From: Streptomyces sp. TBY4
Lineage (GTDB): Bacteria > Actinomycetota > Actinomycetes > Streptomycetales > Streptomycetaceae
NCBI RefSeq assembly: GCF_024213195.1
Contig: NZ_JANAVF010000018.1
Coordinates: forward strand, 86,194 to 150,193
DNA: 64,000 bases
Reading direction: 5' to 3'
In this document: positions 50,225 to 58,089 of the stretch, one piece after another
How positions within the stretch are numbered: position 1 is the first letter of the stretch
Layout of the letters: the number at the start of each line of letters is the position of its first letter
Program-made: the position numbers and the translations under genes
Notes under the pieces: generated by a model
Database searches by the model: none
Told to the model about the DNA's origin: nothing
Seen by the model: the letters and a program-made list of their open reading frames with translations, nothing else

Positions 50225-50560
50225 CCGGGCGCTGCCCGGACCCGCTCCTCAAACGCCGGAGGGGCTGGATCGGGGCTGGTCCCGGCCCGCACGTGAACGC
50301 CGAAGGTCTGGAAATCCGGCCTCCCGGCCCGCAGGTGAACGCCGAAGGTCTGGAAATCCGGCCTCTCGGCCCGCAGGTGAACGCCGAAGGTCTGGAAATC
50401 CGGCCTCCCGGCCCGCACGTGAACGCCGGAGGGCTGTGAATCCAGCCGTCCGGCGTTTGAGGACCGGGGTCTGGGGCGGAGCCCCAGAAGGGGTCCGGGC
50501 GCGGCCCGGGGAACGGTGGAAGGGCGGGTAGGGGACTTCGCCCCGCAGGGCCCGCCCGCC
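50225..50560. repeat. Dispersed GC-rich intergenic module, copy 3, as a split inverted pair
   Basis: A left copy on the + strand (50225-50271: CCGGGCGCTGCCCGGACC, then CCTCAAACGCCGG) and a right copy on the - strand (50441-50560: ATCCAGCC, GGCGTTTGAGG, GGGGCGGAGCCCC, CGGGTAGGGGACTTCGCCCC) face each other. A tandem array lies between them. The converging cutC and helD genes end on either side, so it sits where a terminator is needed. Confidence 0.78.
50283..50450. repeat. 42-bp tandem array inside the dispersed module
   Basis: Units start at 50283, 50325, 50367 and 50409 with CGGCCCGCA(C/G)GTGAAC, GCCGAAGGTCTGGAAATCC. The first three are near-identical; the fourth diverges after 20 bases into the flanking module. 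A unit resembles the module itself (GAACGCCGAAGGTCTGG versus AAACGCCGGAGGGGCTGG). The unit length is a multiple of three, so both strands stay open. There are no spacers, so it is not CRISPR. Confidence 0.9.
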
Positions 50561-50635
50561 TGCGGCGCCGGGGTGCGCTGCCCCGTGGCCCGGCCCGGGG
50601 GCGGGCCTGCCGGGCCGGGCCGGGCCGGGGCCGGG

Positions 50636-52762
50636 TCAGGGCTGGGTGAGGGGATCCGGGAGGGGGGCTGCGTGGAGGAGGGTCAGGCCTGAGACGGCTC
50701 GGGTCAGGCAGACGTAGAGGCGGCGGAGGCCGGTGCGGGTGTCGGGCTCGCCCGAGACCACGTCCGCCGGCTCGTGGAGGACCACGTAGTCGTACTCCAG
50801 GCCCTTGGCCAGGGAGGCCGGGACCAGGGTCAGCCGGGACTCCGCCGTCGTTTCCTCGCCCGGGGCGAGGTAGGGGAGGCCCGCCTCCGTGAGGGCCTCC
50901 GCCAGTTCCGGGATCCGCGCGTCCGCCGCGATCAGCCCGATCGACCCCTCGTGCACGAGCGAGGCCCGGCAGGCGTCGATCACCGCCGAGGGCAGGGAGT
51001 CGGCGGCGTCGACCGCGGAGATGATCAGCGAGCCGGGAGTTTCGCGGACCGAGGAGACCGGGGACAGGCCGGGCGAGATCGACGGCAGCAGCCGCGAGGC
51101 GTAGGCGATCACCTCGCGCGGCACGCGGAATCCCGCCGTCAGTTCCTCCAGGACCGCGCCCGGCTTGCCGAGATGGGCCAGCGCCTCGTCCCAGCTGCGC
51201 GTCGCCCACGGTGTCGTGCCCTGCGCGAGGTCGCCCAGTACCGTCGCCGAGCCGGTGGTGCAGCGCCGCCCGACCGCCCGGTACTGCATGGGGGAGAGGT
51301 CCTGGGCCTCGTCGACCACCACGTGGCCGAGCGAGTGCGTGCGCTCCACCAGGTCGTTCGTCTCGTCGATCAGCACCAGGTCCGCCGCCGACCACTTCGC
51401 GGACTTCACGCTGCGCGCCGGCTTGGACCAGAGGAGCAGTTCCTGTTCCTCCTGCGACAGGACGCCTTCGGCGTGCTCCGCGAGGAACTCCGCGTCCGAG
51501 AGGAGGCGCAGCACCAGCTTGGCCGGTTCCACCAGCGGCCACACCGACTTGACCACGGCCTTCACGGCGGGATTGCGCGCCACCGCGTCCTGGACCCGGT
51601 CGTCGGGCGCCTCGCCCGCCTGTTCCATCCGTACGAGGACGGCGTGCGCGATCCGCTGCGGAAGGGCGTCGCGGGCGGCCCCGTAGCGGATGTCGCGGTT
51701 CTGGAGCTCGGCGACGATCTCGGCGATCTCGTACGCGGGCACCCGCCAGCGGCGCGATCCGCGGACCACCATCAGCGGTTCGACGGGCTCCGACACGTGG
51801 GAGTGGACCGCGCGGCGCAGGACCTCCGCCATCCGGGCGTCGCCCTTGACCACGGCGGTTTCGGCGGCGTCCGTGCCGCGTACCTCCAGGTCGGCGCGGG
51901 CGACCAGGTCGTCGACCGTAGCCTGCTTGACCTCCAGCTCGCCGAGGGCGGGCAGGACCTGCTCGATGTAGTGCAGGAAGGAACGGTTCGGCCCGATGAC
52001 CAGGGTGCCGGTGCGGGCGAGGCGGTCGCGGTGCGCGTAGAGGAGGTACGCGACACGGTGCAGGCCGACGGCCGTCTTGCCGGTGCCGGGGCCGCCCTGC
52101 ACGCAGACGGAGCCGGAGAGGCCGGAGCGGACGATCTCGTCCTGCTCCGGCTGGATCGTCGCCACGATGTCGCGCATGGGGCCGACGCGCGGGCGCTCGA
52201 TCTCCTGCTGGAGCAGCTTGCTGACGGCCGCCGCCTCCGCGGGGTCGGAGAGGTGCTCGTCCTCGTACGCCGTCAGCTCGCCGCCCGTGTAACCGAAGCG
52301 GCGGCGCAGCCCGATGTCCTGCGGGTCGTTCTTCGAGGCCCGGTAGAACGGCTGGGAGACGGGCGCGCGCCAGTCGATGACCATCGGGTCGCCGCCGGCG
52401 TCGTGGACGTGGCGGCGGCCGATGTAGAACTGCTCGCCCTCCGCGCCCTCGGCGAGCTCCGCGCCGGGCGCGTGCAGGTAGTTGAGGCGGCCGAAGAAGA
52501 GCGGGGTGTGGGCGAGGTCGGCGAGCGCCTTGATCCGGTCGTCGATCTGGGCCTGGAGCACGATCGCGTTGACCCAGTTCGCGGTGACGTCGCGGATGTC
52601 GAGGTTCTCGACGTCCTCGCGCATCGCGCGGAGCGCGGAGCGGGAGGCGGCGAGGTGGGCCCGCTCCCGGCCCAGGGGGTCGGTGGCGGCTGCGTCGGGG
52701 TCGGCCTCGGGGGTGGTGTCCGGGTCGGGGGCGGGGTCGGTGACGTGGGCGTGCGCGGGCAC
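50636..52762 (-). CDS. helD: HelD-type SF1-like ATPase (RNA polymerase recycling motor)
   Basis: 708 residues from a GTG with GGAGG seven bases upstream. An N-terminal coiled-coil-like region (about 30-85), Walker A GGPGTGKT (223-230), GPNRSFLHYIEQVLPALGE, the Walker B VVVDEAQDLSPMQYRAV and late motif ESRLTLVPASLAKGLEYDYVVLHEP. UvrD-like core but with HelD-specific insertions. HelD binds RNA polymerase and frees it from DNA or nascent RNA; one actinobacterial class (HelR) also displaces rifamycin. I see no rifamycin-associated element upstream, so a general recycling role is preferred. Confidence 0.87.
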   Translation of the reverse strand: MPAHAHVTDPAPDPDTTPEADPDAAATDPLGRERAHLAASRSALRAMREDVENLDIRDVTANWVNAIVLQAQIDDRIKALADLAHTPLFFGRLNYLHAPGAELAEGAEGEQFYIGRRHVHDAGGDPMVIDWRAPVSQPFYRASKNDPQDIGLRRRFGYTGGELTAYEDEHLSDPAEAAAVSKLLQQEIERPRVGPMRDIVATIQPEQDEIVRSGLSGSVCVQGGPGTGKTAVGLHRVAYLLYAHRDRLARTGTLVIGPNRSFLHYIEQVLPALGELEVKQATVDDLVARADLEVRGTDAAETAVVKGDARMAEVLRRAVHSHVSEPVEPLMVVRGSRRWRVPAYEIAEIVAELQNRDIRYGAARDALPQRIAHAVLVRMEQAGEAPDDRVQDAVARNPAVKAVVKSVWPLVEPAKLVLRLLSDAEFLAEHAEGVLSQEEQELLLWSKPARSVKSAKWSAADLVLIDETNDLVERTHSLGHVVVDEAQDLSPMQYRAVGRRCTTGSATVLGDLAQGTTPWATRSWDEALAHLGKPGAVLEELTAGFRVPREVIAYASRLLPSISPGLSPVSSVRETPGSLIISAVDAADSLPSAVIDACRASLVHEGSIGLIAADARIPELAEALTEAGLPYLAPGEETTAESRLTLVPASLAKGLEYDYVVLHEPADVVSGEPDTRTGLRRLYVCLTRAVSGLTLLHAAPLPDPLTQP

Positions 52763-53082
52763 GGAACTGCCTCCATCTGCTGAGGACCTGCGTGATGCGG
52801 GAGGACGGGCCCGCCGGTTTCCGAGCGGCGGGCGGCGCTCCCGGTGACGCGGCGGGAGGCGGCAAGAGCGGAGATTCTAGTCATCGCGGGGGCGCTGCGC
52901 GAATGGATTAAGGGGCCGGAAGTCCTTCGGGTCCCTGACCCCGTACGGGGGTCGTTCGGTCCGTGTCCTCCTTCGGACAGAGCCCGTAGGGGGCGGCATG
53001 AGCCGGGAGGAGGAGGCCGGGGAGCTGGAGGTTCAGTCCTCAGGGCGATGTGACGAGCCGGTCGAAAACGGACCATGGATTC
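52763..53082. other. Gap between helD and a small gene, with one hairpin
   Basis: 320 bases, divergent promoters expected. GACCCC-GTAC-GGGGGTC (52937-52953) is a stable hairpin. GGTCCGTGTCCTCC and CTTCGGAC nearby may form another. I find no gene in it. Confidence 0.45.
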
Positions 53083-53271
53083 ATGAGCACCGCAACCTTC
53101 ACCCCGGTCCAGGGTCGCCGCCCTAGCGGCGCCACCGCCACTTCTCACTCCCGCCGCTCCCGGCACAGCGCCGGCAGCGTCCTGCGCGCCGCCAGGGTGT
53201 TCGCGGCGACCGCCGTGAGCGTCGTCGTCCTCGGTGAATACGCCGAGGACGCGGGCGTCATACGCCGCTGA
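53083..53271 (+). CDS. Small basic protein of unknown function
   Basis: 62 residues with a weak ribosome site. Basic, Ser/Arg-rich N-terminal half (RRPSGATATSHSRRSRHSAGS), then a short hydrophobic segment VFAATAVSVVVLGEYAEDA. It may be a membrane-tethered or tail-anchored peptide. From memory, related short proteins occur in Streptomyces; none has a known role to me. Confidence 0.6.
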   Translation: MSTATFTPVQGRRPSGATATSHSRRSRHSAGSVLRAARVFAATAVSVVVLGEYAEDAGVIRR

Positions 53272-53305
53272 GGCTCCCGGGGCGTTGATCCACTAGGGTC
53301 GCGCC

Positions 53306-54151
53306 GTGATCCGGAGTCCCGAGCCCAGCCGCTCTCCGTCGCCGCGTGCCGCCGTGCTGCCCGCGGGCGTGCTGCTCCTGCTCGGCGTGCTCTGCGTCGC
53401 CCTGCGCATCCCGGTGGCCGATGCGCTCGCCCCCGGCCTCTCCGCCGCCGAGTGGAGCCCGCCCGCCGCGTATCCGCCCTTCGCGGCCATCCTCTTCGCC
53501 CCGGCCGCCTGGCTGCCGACCGGCGTACTGAAGGCCGTCCTGGTGTGGGGCAGCGCCGCCCTGTTCGCCCTGCTGATCCTGCTGTCGTGCCGGCTGGCGG
53601 GGCTGCGGGCCCGGCCGGGCGCGGTGCTGGCCGCCACCGTCGCAGGGCTGTGGCTGGAGCCGCTGTTCCAGACCCCGCTGTCCGGGCAGGTCGCCCTGGC
53701 CCTGGCCTGCCTGGTCCTGTGGGACCTGCACCGGCCGCACCGGGCCCTCGGCAAGGGCTTCGCGCTGGGCGCGGCCGCCGGGATCACACTGACCCCGGCG
53801 CTGCTGATCCCGTACCTCCTGCTGACCGGCCGGGTCGGGGCCGGGCTGACCGCGCTGGGCGCCTTCGCGGGCAGCGGCCTGCTCGGGCTGCTGGTCCTCC
53901 CGGGAGCCTCCGCCGAGTTCTGGTCCCGGCACCCGCCCGCCGGCGGCCGCTCGCTCCTCCTGGACTGGCCCCACCTGTGGGTCTGGACCGTCCCGCTGCT
54001 CACGGCCCTGCTGGCCGCCGCCCTGCGCCGCCGGTCACGGGTGGCGGGCCGGTCACCCTTCGGGCAGCAGGATGTCCGCGTCGTCGAAGACACGCAGCAC
54101 CACGAGCAGCAGCCGGCCGCGCGACACCAGGTACTCGGCCACGATCTGTGA
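53306..54151 (+). CDS. Shortened GT87 (DUF2029)-like membrane mannosyltransferase gene
   Basis: 281 residues. Hydrophobic with about seven membrane spans. AAYPPFAAILFAPAAWLPTGVLKAVLVWG, LAATVAGLWLEPLFQTPLSGQVALALACLVLWDL and GFALGAAAGITLTPALLIPYLLL are typical of actinobacterial GT87 polyprenol-phosphate-mannose enzymes. These are usually near 400 residues. Here the sequence jumps from SAEFWSRHPPAG to a final WPHLWVWTVPLLTALLAAALRRR, so about 120 middle residues are missing, and the normal N-terminal span is short. The last 33 residues are the antisense of the next gene. Probably a decayed gene. Confidence 0.6.
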   Translation: MIRSPEPSRSPSPRAAVLPAGVLLLLGVLCVALRIPVADALAPGLSAAEWSPPAAYPPFAAILFAPAAWLPTGVLKAVLVWGSAALFALLILLSCRLAGLRARPGAVLAATVAGLWLEPLFQTPLSGQVALALACLVLWDLHRPHRALGKGFALGAAAGITLTPALLIPYLLLTGRVGAGLTALGAFAGSGLLGLLVLPGASAEFWSRHPPAGGRSLLLDWPHLWVWTVPLLTALLAAALRRRSRVAGRSPFGQQDVRVVEDTQHHEQQPAARHQVLGHDL

Positions 54152-54334
54152 GGTGAGCCGGATCTCGCGGTCCTGCTCGCCTGCCCCTATCGGCCGGGAC
54201 AGCTCCGTGTAGGGATCGCGGGCCAGGATTTCGAGGGCCTTCTCGAACGAGGCCCGCCGCGCCGGTTCCAGCCGGTCCCGATCGCGGCCCGCCGACTCCG
54301 TGAAGAGGACCTCGTAGACCTCCTGGTGTGCCAT
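54053..54334 (-). CDS. RelE/ParE-fold toxin-like small protein
   Basis: 93 residues. MAHQEVYEVLFTESAGRDRDRLEPARRASFEKALEILARDPYTELSRPIG, then REIRLTSQIVAEYLVSRGRLLLVVLRVFDDADIL. This helix-helix-beta-sheet pattern, with Arg/Tyr in EIRLTSQIVAEYLV, matches RelE/ParE toxins. No antitoxin gene is adjacent on either side, so it is an orphan toxin-like protein, or a housekeeping relative. Its 3' end overlaps the GT87-like gene by 99 bases, tail to tail. Confidence 0.65.
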   Translation of the reverse strand: MAHQEVYEVLFTESAGRDRDRLEPARRASFEKALEILARDPYTELSRPIGAGEQDREIRLTSQIVAEYLVSRGRLLLVVLRVFDDADILLPEG

Positions 54335-54366
54335 ACGGCCAGCGTAGTGCCGGGCCGCCCCGTCCG

Positions 54367-56010
54367 TCAGTCCGAGCCGAGCAGCTCGTCGGCGTCCATG
54401 ATCCGGTAGGCGTAGCCCTGTTCGGCCAGGAAGCGCTGGCGGTGCGCGGCGAAGTCCTGGTCGATGGTGTCGCGCGCGACGACCGAGTAGAAGCGCGCCT
54501 CGTGGCCGTCCGCCTTCGGGCGCAGGACGCGGCCGAGGCGCTGTGCCTCCTCCTGGCGGGAGCCGAAGGTGCCGGACACCTGGATGGCGACCGTGGCCTC
54601 GGGCAGGTCGATGGAGAAGTTCGCGACCTTCGAGACGACCAGCACGCTGATCTCGCCCTCGCGGAAGGCGTTGAAGAGCTTCTCGCGCTGCGCGTTGGAG
54701 GTCTCGCCCTTGATGACGGGCGCGTCGAGGTGCTCGCCGAGCTCGTCGAGCTGGTCGATGTACTGCCCGATGACCAGCGTCTGCTCGCCCGCGTGCTTGG
54801 CGACGAGCGCCTCGGTGACCTTCCGCTTGGTGGCGGTGGTCGCGCAGAAGCGGTACTTCTCCTCCGTCTCGGCGGTCGCGTAGGCGAGGCGCTCCGACTC
54901 GGTGAGGTTCACGCGGACCTCGACGCAGTCGGCGGGCGCGATGTAGCCCTGCGCCTCGATCTCCTTCCACGGGGCGTCGAACCGCTTGGGCCCGATGAGG
55001 GAGAAGACATCGGACTCGCGCCCGTCCTCGCGCACCAGCGTCGCGGTCAGGCCGAGGCGGCGGCGGGCCTGGAGGTCCGCGGTGAACTTGAACACCGGGG
55101 CCGGCAGCAGGTGGACCTCGTCGTAGAGGATCAGGCCCCAGTCACGGGAGTCGAAGAGCTCCAGGTGCGGGTAGACGCCCTTCCGCTTCGTCGTCAGGAC
55201 CTGGTACGTGGCGATCGTGACGGGGCGGATCTCCTTGCGCGTACCGGAGTACTCGCCGATCTCGTCCTCGGTCAGCGAGGTCCGCTTGATCAGCTCGTGC
55301 TTCCACTGGCGGGCGGAGACGGTGTTGGTGACCAGGATCAGCGTGGTGGCCTTGGCCTTCGCCATCGCACCGGCCCCGACCAGCGTCTTGCCGGCGCCGC
55401 AGGGCAGCACGACCACGCCGGAGCCGCCGTGCCAGAAGCCCTCGACGGCCTGCTGCTGGTAGGGGCGCAGCGCCCAGCCGGTCTCGTCCAGGTCGATCGG
55501 GTGCGCCTCGCCGTCCACGTACCCGGCGAGGTCCTCGGCGGGCCAGCCCAGCTTGAGCAGGGTCTGCTTGATCTGCCCGCGCTCGGAGGGGTGCACGGCG
55601 ACGGTGTCGGCGTCGAGGCGCGCGCCGACCAGGGGGGCGATCCGCTTCGACCGCAGGATCTCCTCCAGCACCGGCCGGTCGGTGCTGGTCAGGACCAGCC
55701 CGTGGACGGGGTGCTTGGAGAGGGTGAGCCGGCCGTACCGGGCCATGGTCTCGGCGACGTCGACGAGCAGCGCGTGCGGGACGGGGTAGCGGGAGAACTC
55801 GACGAGCGCGTCCACGACCTGCTCGGCGTCGTGCCCGGCGGCCCGCGCGTTCCACAGCCCGAGCGGGGTGATCCGGTAGGTGTGGATGTGCTCGGGAGCA
55901 CGCTCCAGCTCGGCGAAGGGCGCGATGGCGCGCCGCGCTGCCGCGGAGAGCTCGTGGTCGATCTCCAGGAGGAGCGTCTTGTCGCTCTGGACGATGAGGG
56001 GCCCGTTCAC
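54367..56010 (-). CDS. xpb: DNA repair helicase XPB
   Basis: 547 residues from a GTG with AAAGGGA upstream. An N-terminal damage-recognition-like domain (about 1-170) is followed by RecA-like motor 1: Walker A LPCGAGKT (202-209), DEVH (297-300) and motif RED in VREDGRES (about 325), an XPB hallmark. Motor 2 ends with SGTFGSRQEEAQRLGRVLRPK. In actinobacteria XPB is a 3'-5' helicase for nucleotide excision repair. A large helicase-associated protein is encoded 4 kb to the right on the same strand. A short gap follows. Confidence 0.93.
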   Translation of the reverse strand: MNGPLIVQSDKTLLLEIDHELSAAARRAIAPFAELERAPEHIHTYRITPLGLWNARAAGHDAEQVVDALVEFSRYPVPHALLVDVAETMARYGRLTLSKHPVHGLVLTSTDRPVLEEILRSKRIAPLVGARLDADTVAVHPSERGQIKQTLLKLGWPAEDLAGYVDGEAHPIDLDETGWALRPYQQQAVEGFWHGGSGVVVLPCGAGKTLVGAGAMAKAKATTLILVTNTVSARQWKHELIKRTSLTEDEIGEYSGTRKEIRPVTIATYQVLTTKRKGVYPHLELFDSRDWGLILYDEVHLLPAPVFKFTADLQARRRLGLTATLVREDGRESDVFSLIGPKRFDAPWKEIEAQGYIAPADCVEVRVNLTESERLAYATAETEEKYRFCATTATKRKVTEALVAKHAGEQTLVIGQYIDQLDELGEHLDAPVIKGETSNAQREKLFNAFREGEISVLVVSKVANFSIDLPEATVAIQVSGTFGSRQEEAQRLGRVLRPKADGHEARFYSVVARDTIDQDFAAHRQRFLAEQGYAYRIMDADELLGSD

Positions 56011-56195
56011 GCACGTCCCTTTCGGCGTGGGAGGACCGCCCGGACGCGGGCGGCCAAACCTCCAGTCTGCCGCATCACTCCGCGGGCGGGGTGCTTCTGG
56101 CCCGGCCGGCGGCGAAGGAGAGGATTTCGGGGGCGGCCCCGCGGAGGCTCGCGTCCTCGACGACCGGGCAGTCTGCGGGGTTGGTCAGCGGCGGA

Positions 56196-56804
56196 TCACG
56201 ACAGGCCGCGCAGGAGGAGTTTCAGGCCGCCCTCGAACTCCCGGTCCGGGGTGATCGAGCGGGCGTCGCCGGCGGTGGCCGTCATGTACGGGAACTCCTG
56301 CGCGGGGAGGCCGGCGATGGCGGTGGTGCCGGGGCCGGACAGCGGGCCGAGGTGTTCCAGCTGGGTGGAGCCGATCACGTACGCGACGAGCGCGCGCAGG
56401 GCGATGACCCGCTCCTCGGCTTCGATCCCGGCCTCGGTGAGGACGCCGAGCACCGTCTCCGACCAGCGCAGCCCGCTCGTCGAGCGGTGCCGGTGCGTCA
56501 GGGAGAGCGGGAGGGCCGCCGGGTGGGCGCCCATGGTGCCGCGCAGGCGGCGCGCCAGGACGGTGATCCGGTCCTGCCAGGGACCCGCGGGCGGCGGGGT
56601 GGTGTCGGCGCCGCTGAGGACGAGCTCGACGACGAGGGCTTCGAGTTCCTCGCGGCCCGGCACGTAGCGGTACAGGGCCATGGGGCTGATGCCGAGCTCG
56701 GTGGCGACGGCGCGCATGGAGAGGCCGGGGAGCCCGTCGCGGTCGATGACGGCGAGGGCGGCGGCGGCCAGTTGGTCCGGGGTGTGGGAGCGGGGGCGCG
56801 GCAT
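56196..56804 (-). CDS. TetR-family transcriptional regulator
   Basis: 202 residues from the ATG reading MPRPRSHTPDQLAAAALAVIDRDGLPGLSMRAVATELGISPMALYRYVPGREELEALVVELV. The first 55 residues are a canonical TetR DNA-binding domain (recognition helix ISPMALYRYV). The C-terminal domain, with SLTHRHRSTSGLRWSETVLGVLTEAGI, resembles TetR_C_11-type ligand domains. It is divergent from the peroxiredoxin-like gene, with a 47-bp palindrome between them. Expected to repress both itself and that unit. Confidence 0.92.
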   Translation of the reverse strand: MPRPRSHTPDQLAAAALAVIDRDGLPGLSMRAVATELGISPMALYRYVPGREELEALVVELVLSGADTTPPPAGPWQDRITVLARRLRGTMGAHPAALPLSLTHRHRSTSGLRWSETVLGVLTEAGIEAEERVIALRALVAYVIGSTQLEHLGPLSGPGTTAIAGLPAQEFPYMTATAGDARSITPDREFEGGLKLLLRGLS

Positions 56805-56815
56805 GACGGTTGACA

Positions 56816-56862
56816 GCGTACGCCATACGCCTACGCTGGGGAGGTAGGCGTACGGCATACGC
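56816..56862. promoter_or_regulatory. Large palindromic operator between the TetR and peroxiredoxin-like genes
   Basis: GCGTACGCCATACGCCTA pairs with TAGGCGTACGGCATACGC: 18-bp arms, two mismatches, 11-base spacer. Its edges are 12 bases from the TetR start and 27 from the other start. A TetR dimer pair could occupy it. Confidence 0.75.
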
Positions 56863-56888
56863 TTACGCCTGTCGAGGGAGGGTTTCCC

Positions 56889-57527
56889 ATGCTCGAACCC
56901 GGTTCCGTGGTCCCCGCGCGCCTGCTCACGCCGGTCGCGGCCGCCGTACCCGGCGCGTCCGGTGCACCCGGCACGCCCGATACGTCCGCCGCCGGAGGGG
57001 CCGCCCCCGTGCCCGATCCCGAGCGGCTCGTCCATCTGCAGTTCCGGCGCTTCGCCGGCTGCCCCGTCTGCCACCTCCACCTGCGGTCCGTCGTCCGGCG
57101 GCACGCGGAGATCGAGGCCGCCGGGATCCGCGAGGTCGTGCTCTTCCACTCCTCCGCGGAGGAACTGCGCCCGCACACCGCCGACTTCCCCTTCGCCGTG
57201 ATCGCCGATCCGCGGCAGCGGCTGTACCGGGAGTTCGGCGTCGAGTCCTCCCCGCGCTCCCTGCTGGACCCGCGCGCCTGGGGCCCGGTGCTGTGGGCGA
57301 TCGCCCGGTCGGCCGTCGAGGTGGCGCGCGGCCGGGAGCGGCTCCCCGCCGCGCGCCAGCCGGGCGGGCGGCTCGGGCTCCCCGCCGACCTGCTGATCGG
57401 GCCGGACGGGAGGGTGCTGGCCGCGAAGTACGGGGAGCACGTCTACGACCAGTGGTCCGTCGACGAACTGCTCCGGCTGGCGGCGGCGGCCCGAAACTCC
57501 GTGGGCGCCCGGGGAACGCCTGCGTAG
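56889..57527 (+). CDS. Peroxiredoxin-like (AhpC/TSA superfamily) protein
   Basis: 212 residues. An Ala/Gly/Pro-rich N-terminal region (about 12-43) precedes a thioredoxin-fold segment. LVHLQFRRFAGCPVCHLHLRSVV carries CPVC (C58, C61), and EVVLFHSSAEELRPHTADFPFAVIADPRQRLYREFGV is the peroxiredoxin-like continuation. LLIGPDGRVLAAKYGEHVYDQWSVDELL ends the domain. The CxxC replaces the usual peroxidatic TxxC of AhpC, as in a subgroup named peroxiredoxin-like. It is probably a thiol oxidoreductase. Regulated by the divergent TetR. Confidence 0.83.
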   Translation: MLEPGSVVPARLLTPVAAAVPGASGAPGTPDTSAAGGAAPVPDPERLVHLQFRRFAGCPVCHLHLRSVVRRHAEIEAAGIREVVLFHSSAEELRPHTADFPFAVIADPRQRLYREFGVESSPRSLLDPRAWGPVLWAIARSAVEVARGRERLPAARQPGGRLGLPADLLIGPDGRVLAAKYGEHVYDQWSVDELLRLAAAARNSVGARGTPA

Positions 57528-57536
57528 GGTCGCCGC

Positions 57537-58007
57537 ATGACCAGTGATCAGCAGACTTTCGTACCGCCGGCCGAGGTGTTCGAGGTGCCCGTCCGGCTCG
57601 TCGGGGACGGCTTCCGGCTGGAGCCCCTCGGGCCCGAGCACAACGAAGGGGACCTCGCCGCCTGGAGCGGGAGCATCGACCACGTGCGCGCGACGCCCGG
57701 CTTCCTGGGCGACTGGCCTCCGGAGGAGGGGATGAGCCCCGAGGCCAACCTCGCCGACCTGGTGCGCCACGCACGGGACTTCGCCGAGCGGCGCGGATTC
57801 ACGTACAGCATCTTGGAGGGGGAGCGGGAGGTCATCGGGTGTCTCTACATCTACCCCGCGCATGACGACCCGGGGCGGGTGCACGTCACGTCCTGGGTGC
57901 GCGCCGACCGGGCGGCCTTCGACAAGACGGTGTACGAGACCGTCGCGCGCTGGCTCGCCGAGGTCTGGCCGTTCGACGCGGAGCGCATCGCCTATGCGGC
58001 GAGGTGA
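57537..58007 (+). CDS. GNAT-family acetyltransferase
   Basis: 156 residues, starting nine bases after the peroxiredoxin-like gene, so an operon. N-terminal LVGDGFRLEPLGPEHNEGDLAAW, a long helix region, then FTYSILEGEREVIGCLYIYPAHDDPGRVHVTSWVRAD and KTVYETVARWLAEVWPFDAERIAYA. The acetyl-CoA loop is degenerate, since the usual RGxG is replaced by RADRAAFDKTV. It may use acetyl-CoA weakly or have another role. Confidence 0.78.
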   Translation: MTSDQQTFVPPAEVFEVPVRLVGDGFRLEPLGPEHNEGDLAAWSGSIDHVRATPGFLGDWPPEEGMSPEANLADLVRHARDFAERRGFTYSILEGEREVIGCLYIYPAHDDPGRVHVTSWVRADRAAFDKTVYETVARWLAEVWPFDAERIAYAAR

Positions 58008-58027
58008 GCCCGGCCGGGTGAGCCACG

Positions 58028-58072
58028 CCGAAGGGGCCCGGTCCACGTGGTGCGTGGGCCGGGCCCCTTCGG
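58028..58072. terminator. Terminator between the GNAT and LAXTG genes
   Basis: CCGAAGGGGCCCGGTCCACG pairs with a 20-base complement (one mismatch) around TGGTG, between converging genes. Confidence 0.9.
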
Positions 58073-58089
58073 GTCTTCGTACGGGGTGA

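Noticed and set aside
50283..50450. CRISPR-like regular repeats
   Set aside because: The 42-bp units are directly adjacent with no unique spacers, and no cas genes are present.
54053..54334. A complete toxin-antitoxin pair
   Set aside because: Only a RelE/ParE-like gene is present; neither neighbour resembles an antitoxin.
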